A stretch of DNA of 6,297 nt from contig NZ_RARA01000011.1 of the NCBI RefSeq assembly GCF_003788695.1, positions 11,765 to 18,061 of the forward strand, in the 5' to 3' direction. Position 1 is the first letter of the stretch. The number at the start of each line of letters is the position of its first letter. Below, in pieces: positions 1 through 5,469 of the stretch. The notes below the pieces were generated by a model that saw only the letters and a program-made list of their open reading frames with translations, was not told where the DNA came from and made no database searches. Both the position numbers and the translations under genes were made by a program. The stretch is from Candidatus Cardinium hertigii. Its GTDB lineage: Bacteria > Bacteroidota > Bacteroidia > Cytophagales_A > Amoebophilaceae.

Positions 1-49
1 TTGATAAGATGTATGACATCATAGATCCCAAAATGCGGATATTATCTGT
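1..49. other. Downstream edge after barrel gene
   Basis: These bases follow the TGA stop of the barrel gene on the minus strand. A 5-bp hairpin (GATGT 8-12, ACATC 16-20) is present, but it is short and lacks a convincing T-run, so it is not called as a terminator. Confidence 0.2.
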
Positions 50-1810
50 TCAAAACCTTACTATCCATTGTATACCTATGCTATGTACGGTTCTTAAAGG
101 CATAATCCTTTTTTCTACTTCTTCCATCCTAATGACCCTCCTAAATAGATGCTTAAGTTTATATTGTATATTCCAAGACATCCAATGCAGTAATTTCCAG
201 CGTGCTGAACCCATAAAAGCCATACCAGTACCGTAGTAAGATTTAAATTTGTTATCGCTAAACATGGAATTAGGCTCATAGAAATAAAGTCGAGTGATAA
301 AATTTTCAGTTTGAAAGTAATGTATTTGCAAGTCAAATTGTAAATTTTCTTGACGCTTCCATTGCTGCGTACTAGATAGACTGTAGCCATGGTTTGTATG
401 CCCCAAAAGCATGCAGTTTGTATACTGTATGGCTATATTGGTTTTCCAAGTATTGGTAATTTTGTAGCTTGCATGGAGCTTAAATTTGTTTTGGTTTGCT
501 TTGCTAATTTTCGTTGTATTTTCTTCTATTATATTTTGATGCATGTTATGATCCCTCACAGTTCTATGAACAAACTGTAGCATATATTGCGTTCTACGAT
601 CCAATGCATAATTAATGTGGATCAATAATCTATGCCCTTTATCTTTCTCCTCCAATTCTGGTTCAGCTTTCTCTAATTCCGGTTTAGCTTGTGCGTTAAT
701 AAAATAGTGACCAGTTGCTGCTATTTCCAAGCCATGTAAAGGATGAAACTGAATACCTGTATACAATCCTTTTTCCTGCGCATTACTTCGGGCGTATCCT
801 GTAAAGGCTTTCCCATAGGGATTGTAAAAGCCTGTTCCATAACGGTATAATGCGGCCATAAACGCTATATCATCAGTAAGGCTCACTTTGATTCCTTTAA
901 TAAAAGCAGTGGTATAGTGTTTTATACAAGGAAAAGTAATCCCCCACTCCCCAAATAGCACTGCTCTTTTCCATAGTAAACGATAAAATAAACTAGTCGC
1001 TAGGGCGTTTTGTCCATGAAATGTATAGAAGATATGCAATGCTTCTTCTGGTATAATAGGAATGTTATAACGATGAGACAGTAGATTGATGCCTATTGCT
1101 GATTCATTAGTACTGTATTGCTTTAGAATAGTACATCCTATTACTTGTTCTTGTATAGTACCCCTATTTTTCAGCTTATTAATGGTGTCATATTTACCTG
1201 TACGATTGATCCAGTTGGTATACGGTCTATTGTCTTCGTTCCATTTTATTTGAGCATCTAAATTATTTATTGCCAAAAATCCTGTCCATTCAATAGTGCC
1301 TAAGATAGATGTAAGCGCTACACCGCGTAAACCAACCCGTTTAATGCCTGTATAGGGCGTAATTCCAATATCATTACGGATGATGGATAGGACATCAGTG
1401 CCCATGAAACGACTGTCATTACTACCCAACAACAACCCTTGTCCATATCCAATTTGATAATCACCTATTATGAGATGTTTAAAATATTTCTTATGCTCTA
1501 TGGATAGAAAGGTAGACCATAAGTTAAAACCGTAACGGCCTGTAACAGGATGCCAACAGAAGGACTCTCCTGCTTGTTTTCTAGCCGTAAGGCCAAATGC
1601 CTGGTTATGGTGTTGTAAGGAAAATTGCATAGCATATTGATCCAAATTACCAACAAATGGGGGATCTAAGCTTGGAACACACGCTTGAAAGGGCGTTTCA
1701 TACTGTAAACAGCAATTGTAGCTGCTTAATGGGTTCCCATAAGTTGCTAACTGGCACCATGCAAGGAAAAATAACCCAAACAAGATATCATACTCCGGAT
1801 AAGTGCGCAT
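50..1810 (-). CDS. Outer-membrane beta-barrel protein, related to the barrel part of Bacteroidota HHH/ComEA-like proteins
   Basis: This 586-aa protein starts at an ATG; a stop in the same frame lies only five codons upstream, so no longer start with ATG is possible. Residues 1-25 form a Sec-type signal peptide (hydrophobic run ILFGLFFLAW, probable cleavage after ATYG). From about residue 60 the chain alternates aromatic and polar residues as in beta strands and ends in SIGIQWIVRF, a typical final barrel strand with a terminal Phe. Residues 72-82 (GLTARKQAGES), 116-128 (GDYQIGYGQGLLL) and 152-165 (PYTGIKRVGLRGVA) match, from memory, the conserved wording of the C-terminal barrel in Bacteroidota helix-hairpin-helix proteins of about 700 aa. 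The N-terminal HHH region of those proteins is absent here, and the 89-bp gap upstream leaves no room for it. A charged loop with a small tandem repeat (KPELEKAEPELEEK) lies near residue 400. The function is unknown; outer-membrane location is inferred. Family assignment is moderately sure, beta-barrel more so. Confidence 0.72.
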   Translation of the reverse strand: MRTYPEYDILFGLFFLAWCQLATYGNPLSSYNCCLQYETPFQACVPSLDPPFVGNLDQYAMQFSLQHHNQAFGLTARKQAGESFCWHPVTGRYGFNLWSTFLSIEHKKYFKHLIIGDYQIGYGQGLLLGSNDSRFMGTDVLSIIRNDIGITPYTGIKRVGLRGVALTSILGTIEWTGFLAINNLDAQIKWNEDNRPYTNWINRTGKYDTINKLKNRGTIQEQVIGCTILKQYSTNESAIGINLLSHRYNIPIIPEEALHIFYTFHGQNALATSLFYRLLWKRAVLFGEWGITFPCIKHYTTAFIKGIKVSLTDDIAFMAALYRYGTGFYNPYGKAFTGYARSNAQEKGLYTGIQFHPLHGLEIAATGHYFINAQAKPELEKAEPELEEKDKGHRLLIHINYALDRRTQYMLQFVHRTVRDHNMHQNIIEENTTKISKANQNKFKLHASYKITNTWKTNIAIQYTNCMLLGHTNHGYSLSSTQQWKRQENLQFDLQIHYFQTENFITRLYFYEPNSMFSDNKFKSYYGTGMAFMGSARWKLLHWMSWNIQYKLKHLFRRVIRMEEVEKRIMPLRTVHSIGIQWIVRF

Positions 1811-1899
1811 GTTTTGGGCAATTTACCATCTTGAACAATTGATAGTGCTGAATTTTAACTGTATTGTACAACAGCAATTGGGTACTGCTGCGTCTAACC
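1811..1899 (-). other. Intergenic gap between clpX-like and barrel genes
   Basis: These 89 bases separate the ClpX-like stop from the barrel-protein start on the minus strand. They hold a weak 5-bp inverted repeat (CAGCA at 1872-1876 and TGCTG at 1886-1890) and the palindrome TTGTACAA (1864-1871). There is no strong stem with a T-run, so a clear terminator cannot be called. No Shine-Dalgarno sequence is evident before the barrel ATG, which is normal in Bacteroidota. Read-through from the ClpX-like gene is possible. Confidence 0.35.
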
Positions 1900-3078
1900 T
1901 TAGCAGGGTGGCCATGTTTTATTGAGTTGCGCTTCTACGTAAGGTTTATCAATAACCCATTTTTTCTTTTTAATGCCTAAAGAAGGTGCCATATACATGG
2001 CTTCACTCATAACGGCTTCACAAATAGAACGCAAACCTCTAGCGCCTAACTTTAATGACATAGCCTTTTCTGCCATACAACTGAGTGCTTCTTCTGTAAA
2101 GGTAAGCTCAAGGTTAGATAGTTGAAAAAGTTTAATATACTGTTTAATTAAAGCATTTTCAGTTTTCGTAAGTACGTGAAGCATATCTGTTTTGTTCAGA
2201 GGATCAAGGCTTTTTATAATCGGAAGGCGGCCTATTAATTCAGGGATAAAACCATAAGCTTGTAAATCTGCTGGAGAGATATAGGTAAGCAAATCTCGTT
2301 GTAATACGTCCGTTCCCATACGATTCTGAATGAGAGGAGCAATACCATCAAAAGCACCACCACAAATAAATAAAATATTTTCTGTATTTATATAAACGGG
2401 TCCTTTACTCTTCTTTTGGCTACTTGGTCGAGCATTTACAATAGAGCCCTCTAATAATTTCAGTAGGGAACGTTGTACGCCTTTACCTGTGATATCATGA
2501 GCCGTACTAGATTGGCCAAATACATCTTGTTTTTTACATGCGATCTTATCGATTTCATCAATATAAACAATACCCTTTTCCGTAGCTTTAACATCATAAT
2601 TGGCAGCTTGTAGCAAACAACTAATTATATGTTCTGCATCCTCGCCAACGTAACCTACTTCGGTTAAAGAAGTGGCATCCACAATGCAAAAAGGCACATC
2701 TAGTAATTGGGCTAAGGCGTTAGCCAAATGGGTCTTACCTGTACCCGTTTCGCCGATTAACAGCACATTAGATTTTTCAATTACTACCCCATTAGTTACG
2801 TTTGTTGGCTGACTTATACGTTTATAATGATTATAAGCTGCAACAGATAAGGTCTTTTTTACCGCCTCTTGCCCAATTACATATTTATCCAAATGCTCTT
2901 TAATCTCTTCTGGTGTTAGCCGATCAACCCGCACCGGTTGTTTAGAACGCTTCTGTTTTTGCCAACTATTGTGTACCATAGGAGGATAACCTTCAATAGT
3001 ATCTTGGCATGTACAAGCGCATACCAAAGTAAAAAGAAATGTAATATAAATACAATTTCTAAAAGATCTTTTTATCAC
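1900..3078 (-). CDS. ClpX-type AAA+ ATPase lacking zinc domain and ClpP-docking loop, with signal-like N-terminus
   Basis: This 392-aa protein is clearly of the ClpX family. Seen in order: the LTPEEIKEHLDKYVIGQ entry (54-70), Walker A GETGTGKT (109-116), pore-loop GYVG (142-145), Walker B VYIDEID (171-177), sensor 1 around N234 in ENILFICGG, arginine finger R284 in LIGRLP, and sensor 2 GAR (345-347). ATP-driven unfolding is therefore plausible. Two family features are missing. The N-terminal four-cysteine zinc-binding domain is replaced by a basic start and hydrophobic run (ITFLFTLVCAC, 12-22) like a Sec or lipoprotein signal. The segment between GGAFDGIAPLIQNR and LLTYISPADL is only about 10 residues, roughly 15 shorter than I recall for E. 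coli ClpX, which removes the IGF/ClpP-docking loop. The start used is GTG, nine bases after the stop of the upstream repeat protein, so the two are probably cotranscribed. An ATG at residue 34 (2977-2979) would give a cytoplasmic 359-aa form. I cannot tell whether a canonical clpX exists elsewhere. Confidence 0.9.
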   Translation of the reverse strand: MIKRSFRNCIYITFLFTLVCACTCQDTIEGYPPMVHNSWQKQKRSKQPVRVDRLTPEEIKEHLDKYVIGQEAVKKTLSVAAYNHYKRISQPTNVTNGVVIEKSNVLLIGETGTGKTHLANALAQLLDVPFCIVDATSLTEVGYVGEDAEHIISCLLQAANYDVKATEKGIVYIDEIDKIACKKQDVFGQSSTAHDITGKGVQRSLLKLLEGSIVNARPSSQKKSKGPVYINTENILFICGGAFDGIAPLIQNRMGTDVLQRDLLTYISPADLQAYGFIPELIGRLPIIKSLDPLNKTDMLHVLTKTENALIKQYIKLFQLSNLELTFTEEALSCMAEKAMSLKLGARGLRSICEAVMSEAMYMAPSLGIKKKKWVIDKPYVEAQLNKTWPPC

Positions 3079-3225
3079 CTATAATAACTATCCATTGCCT
3101 TTCATGACTTCCATTGCCTCTTCTTCTTCTCCATATATATTTTCTATTTCTTCTTCTTCTCCATACATATTTTCTTTTTCATTATTTTCTTCATTATCTA
3201 GGTTAGCTACACCTGCTAACATTTC
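3061..3225 (-). repeat. Acidic-tail duplication, copy A (end of repeat protein into clpX-like start)
   Basis: This stretch encodes the last 45 residues of the exported repeat protein, its TAG stop, the nine-base spacer and the first codons of the ClpX-like gene. It is nearly the same as 5321-5469 (copy B), with a few substitutions and two 3-base differences that add a Gly after each tyrosine here. If the 321-bp element is removed from the other locus, the match resumes at 4983-4998 and therefore includes the clpX-like GTG start and about 15 following bases. Confidence 0.9.
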
Positions 3226-4596
3226 CCCCTCTGTTTGGTTTAATTTTCTTTTTTTTCCTCTTGGAACAGGTGGCTTTGCGAGATTTTTCTTAAAAGCATT
3301 TAATTTAGCAGTAGGCACATATTTCCCATTTTCTTCCTTAAAAAATAGTTGATAAAATAACTCCTTAAAATTTTGAACAGCTTTTTTATCTGACTTATGT
3401 AATCTGCGAAAGATATCTCGTAACTTTACGCTATGTTCCTCAAAAGCCTTTAATTTAGCAGTAGGCACATATTTCTCATTTGCTTTTTCAAATAGTTCAT
3501 TAAATAAATCCTTAAAAGTTTGAGCAGCACTGCTACCTGAACCAATCAATACACTGGAGATATCTTTTACCTCTATCTGCCTTTCCTGAAAAGCATTTAA
3601 TTGAGCACTAGGTATATATGCCCCATCTTTTCCCTTAACAAATAGTGTGTTAAATAACTTCTCAAAAGCTTTAGCACCATCATCCTCGTTGTTCCTAGTG
3701 TTCCCGCTACCTGCACCACGTAACATAGAGGAGAAATTTGTAAACTCTACCTTATTTTGCTTAAAAGCCTTTAATTCAGCAGTAGGCAGATATTTCCCAT
3801 CTTTTTCTTTAACTAGTTTATCCAAAAACTTCTCAAAAACTTTAGCAGCGCTTTTACCTGAATTTTGTAATATAGTAGAGATATTACTGAGCCTAAATTT
3901 AGGATTATAATCCTTAAGAGCCCGCAATTTTTCTGACAAAACATATTTATTTGGTGCATCTTCTTTAAACAACAGCTTAAATAATGCTATAAATTGATTA
4001 ACACCCTCCGCACCTGAAGTACCCAATATAGCAGAAATATTTGTTAAGGCTATCGTACGTTTGTTTTTTTCCAATGCATTTAGTTTGCTTGTTTTAACAA
4101 ATGTAATACTTGTTTTATTCCGCTTGATTGTACACAATTCATCAGCCAATTTCTTGAAATTCTCAAATGCATTTGTATCAGAGTAGCGTAATATGTTCTT
4201 AAAAAAAGAACACAAAGAGGCCCGGGATTTTGGCTCTTTAAATAGATAGGCTAGAACGGCTATACTATCCTCACTTTTTTCTTCTCTTATAGCATTTATA
4301 AAATCGTTATGATTTTTTTGATTGTTTTTGTTTTGACATATCATTCTTATAAAGTCGATGTCATCCTTAAGATTTGCCGGAGAAGAACACCCGGGCTTAA
4401 TTTTTCCACTACTATCCATACTATTAAAAATAGTATCTACATAGTCTATATCCTCTTTATATATAGAATATTCATTAGCTTGTGCAGGTGATTGTCCAGC
4501 AAGCCATATAAACGCAATAAAAAAGCAAAGTAGCTTAAGGTATCTAAAAGTATAACGTGACATAAAAAGGTATCTAAAAAAAGTATAATGCGACAT
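3088..4596 (-). CDS. Exported repeat protein with TALE-like layout: signal peptide, helical repeats, KKRK NLS, acidic tail
   Basis: This 502-aa protein is not one I recognise by name. Residues 1-40 carry a Sec signal peptide (LLCFFIAFIWLAG, likely cleavage after SPAQA), so it should leave the cytoplasm. Residues 41-125 are polar and lack a known domain. Residues 126-436 hold six diverged units of about 50 aa, each a helix ending in L-x-x-[SA]-[GD] followed by a second helix ([AG]xxxF..LF..LF) and a linker like KYVPTAKLKAF. Residues 445-453 (PRGKKRKLN) form a monopartite nuclear-localisation-like cluster. Residues 458-502 are strongly acidic with two EN[MI]YGEEEE motifs, and nearly equal the tail of the SET protein in this window. 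Order of parts recalls TAL effectors, but the repeat is longer. The start is ambiguous: a tandem duplication places a second ATG at residue 12. A promoter candidate lies about 70 bases upstream. A host-directed nuclear effector is inferred, not shown. Confidence 0.85.
   Translation of the reverse strand: MSHYTFFRYLFMSRYTFRYLKLLCFFIAFIWLAGQSPAQANEYSIYKEDIDYVDTIFNSMDSSGKIKPGCSSPANLKDDIDFIRMICQNKNNQKNHNDFINAIREEKSEDSIAVLAYLFKEPKSRASLCSFFKNILRYSDTNAFENFKKLADELCTIKRNKTSITFVKTSKLNALEKNKRTIALTNISAILGTSGAEGVNQFIALFKLLFKEDAPNKYVLSEKLRALKDYNPKFRLSNISTILQNSGKSAAKVFEKFLDKLVKEKDGKYLPTAELKAFKQNKVEFTNFSSMLRGAGSGNTRNNEDDGAKAFEKLFNTLFVKGKDGAYIPSAQLNAFQERQIEVKDISSVLIGSGSSAAQTFKDLFNELFEKANEKYVPTAKLKAFEEHSVKLRDIFRRLHKSDKKAVQNFKELFYQLFFKEENGKYVPTAKLNAFKKNLAKPPVPRGKKRKLNQTEGEMLAGVANLDNEENNEKENMYGEEEEIENIYGEEEEAMEVMKGNG
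3289..4221 (-). repeat. Six ~50-aa two-helix protein repeats with a variable residue pair
   Basis: Within the exported repeat protein, units centre on residues 137, 192, 244, 293, 351 and 400, giving periods of 55, 52, 49, 58 and 49. The third unit carries an insertion TRNNEDDG, which explains the 58. Each unit reads hydrophobic-L, two variable residues (RY, GT, QN, RG, IG, HK), then SD/SG/SG/AG/SG/SD, two residues, a small residue and Phe three on. Linkers run KYVLSEKLRAL, KYLPTAELKAF, AYIPSAQLNAF, KYVPTAKLKAF and KYVPTAKLNAF, the last starting a truncated seventh unit. Divergence at both DNA and protein level shows the array is old or selected for diversity. Confidence 0.85.
4537..4596 (-). 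repeat. Tandem duplication over the start of the repeat-protein gene
   Basis: Two near-identical units lie at 4537-4563 and 4567-4596, each beginning AAGGTATCTAAAA on the plus strand and ending in CAT, i.e. an ATG on the minus strand. They create two possible starts and an N-terminus that reads MSHYTFFRYLF then MSRYTFRYLK. The downstream ATG gives a more ordinary 29-residue signal peptide. Neither start has a convincing Shine-Dalgarno sequence. Confidence 0.85.
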
Positions 4597-4626
4597 AATA
4601 AATAAAAAATTAAAATAATAAATATG

Positions 4627-4730
4627 TATAAATTAACGTGAATGCGGGGTTAACAATCACCTGGCCATTATACAAAAATCAAACATATTGTTTACAAGCC
4701 TACCACTCACGTTGAAAGTCCCAATTTATA
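4627..4730. repeat. Split inverted repeat upstream of the repeat-protein gene
   Basis: TATAAATT directly followed by AACGTGA (4627-4641) is matched by TCACGTT (4707-4713) and, after a nine-base bulge, AATTTATA (4723-4730). The spacer of 65 bases contains the candidate promoter. It could be the ends of a small degenerate element or an operator-like structure; there is no further support. The rest of 4731-4877 shows nothing recognisable beyond A/T-rich sequence. Confidence 0.3.
4667..4697 (-). promoter_or_regulatory. Candidate promoter for the repeat-protein gene
   Basis: On the minus strand a TATAAT box (4667-4672) is preceded, with 19 bases between, by TTGTAA (4692-4697). It lies about 70 bases upstream of the first ATG. 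The spacing is long for a classical sigma-70 promoter and Bacteroidota use a different consensus (TTTG and TAnnTTTG), so this is only a candidate. Confidence 0.25.
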
Positions 4731-4877
4731 CAAAAAATTTATAATTGCAAAAAATTATGACTTAAAAAAACATAAAATAGGGAGAAAGGAAGTAAACAGT
4801 TAGCGAAAAACCAAGTATCGGGGCAAAAAGAAATATTAGGCTTTTATTTATCTGAAAGTGCAAAAGCCAACTTCTGG

Positions 4878-4979
4878 GTATCCGTTCAGCCGTGTGACCT
4901 ATGCGTATTTTTTCATGTTCGTATTTAGAAAGAAATAGTGCAATAAGGATACGTATAAACCGCACCACTGAACTGGTAC
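4878..4979. mobile_element. Diverged, shortened relative of the 321-bp MITE-like element
   Basis: The left 29 bases (4878-4906) match the reverse complement of the right end of the larger element (5291-5319), with GTATCCGTTCAG and CCTATGCGT the same and the middle differing. The resemblance continues to a block reading AGAAATAGTGCAATAA (compare TTATTGTACTATTTCT in 5246-5264 in reverse). The right end CTGAACTGGTACC (4968-4980) is a decayed inverted copy of the same terminus. No target duplication is visible, so it is an old or internally deleted copy. Confidence 0.55.
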
Positions 4980-5044
4980 CTAAAAGGGCTCTTTATCAGT
5001 ATCCGTTCACTTGCATAGCAGCAATGTTTTTATTTTAATTATTT

Positions 5045-5088
5045 GTCACTTTTTTGCTTGATCAAAAAAGTAACCAAAAAAATCAAGC
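5045..5088. repeat. Bacteroidota-type T-run/A-run hairpin inside the element
   Basis: GTCACTTTTTT (5045-5055) pairs with AAAAAAGTAAC (5064-5074) with one mismatch, and GCTTGAT (5056-5062) can instead pair with ATCAAGC (5082-5088), so two alternative hairpins are possible. From memory, this GATCAAGC-AAAAAAGT wording recurs between genes of many Bacteroidota; I could not verify this here. It may serve as a bidirectional terminator-like hairpin. Confidence 0.55.
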
Positions 5089-5231
5089 GCTGATGAACAA
5101 AGGTGTTAAAATTTCAGTCTGAAAGCTGAAAATCAGAACTCGCTCAGGCCTACAGCCTTGGGCTCAAACAAGCTGATTTTCTACTACCTTTCAGACTGAA
5201 ATTTTCTAGTCACACCTTTGTTCAAGGCGCG
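5087..5231. repeat. Long interrupted palindrome inside the element
   Basis: The arms contain two long exact matches: TGAACAAAGGTGT (5094-5106) with ACACCTTTGTTCA (5212-5224), and AAAATTTCAGTCTGAAAG (5108-5125) with CTTTCAGACTGAAATTTT (5188-5205). Further pairing is offered by GCGC at both outer ends and by GAAAATCAG (5127-5135) with CTGATTTTC (5173-5181). The tip holds AGCCTTGGGCT. Transcribed from either side it would form a long RNA hairpin; from the SET gene it would lie about 110 bases after the stop. Confidence 0.8.
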
Positions 5232-5320
5232 TTTTTTATGATTTTGCATTATTGTACTATTTCTTCTAATTCTAATTAGTACTAACACGGACGCATAGGC
5301 CACATCTCTGAACGGATACC

Positions 5321-5469
5321 TTTATCACCTATAATAACTATCCATTGCCTTCCATGACTTCCATTGCCTCTTCTTCTTCATATATATTTTCTATTTCTTC
5401 TTCTTCATACATATTTTCTTTTTCATTATTTTCTTCCTCATCTAGGTTAGCTACACCTGCTAACATTTC
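5321..5469 (-). repeat. Acidic-tail duplication, copy B (end of SET-domain gene)
   Basis: This is the counterpart of copy A and encodes the last 43 residues of the SET protein, its TAG stop and the same downstream spacer up to GTGATAAAG. It lacks the two GGT/GGA glycine codons of copy A. Upstream of this block the two genes differ, apart from a short second block coding for GKKRKLN (3238-3264 and 5608-5634). Confidence 0.9.

Larger units (their letters stand above)
4991..5327. mobile_element. 321-bp MITE-like element (4999-5319) with 8-bp target duplication
   Basis: The element starts with GTATCCGTTCA (4999-5009) and ends with the exact inverse TGAACGGATAC (5309-5319). It is flanked directly by CTTTATCA at 4991-4998 and CTTTATCA at 5320-5327, which is the expected mark of an insertion with an 8-bp target duplication. 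Removing the element and one copy restores similarity to the clpX-like start region (3061-3078), which independently supports a real insertion. There is no transposase reading frame, so it must be moved in trans. The IS family supplying the transposase cannot be named from these ends. Confidence 0.82.

Noticed and set aside
8..20. Terminator hairpin after the barrel gene
   Set aside because: A 5-bp stem with a 3-base loop and no following T-run is expected by chance in AT-rich DNA.
1811..1842. Frameshifted HHH domain upstream of the barrel gene
   Set aside because: Other frames give only a 13-codon peptide before a stop, and the ClpX-like gene ends 89 bases upstream, leaving no room for a domain.
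3010..3025. Firm lipoprotein call for the ClpX-like protein (LVCAC)
   Set aside because: The residue pattern around C20/C22 only loosely fits a lipobox; a general signal-like or membrane segment is all the sequence supports.
4762..4968. 68-codon minus-strand open frame with a hydrophobic N- and C-terminal part
   Set aside because: Its first half lies in the decayed MITE copy and reads through the repeated terminus, it needs a GTG start, and the remainder is low-complexity hydrophobic sequence. No family is recognisable; a remnant of a gene cannot be excluded.
5087..5231. CRISPR-like or structured ncRNA reading of the palindrome
   Set aside because: There is one inverted pair, no regular direct repeats with spacers, and it lies inside an element with its own ends and target duplication.
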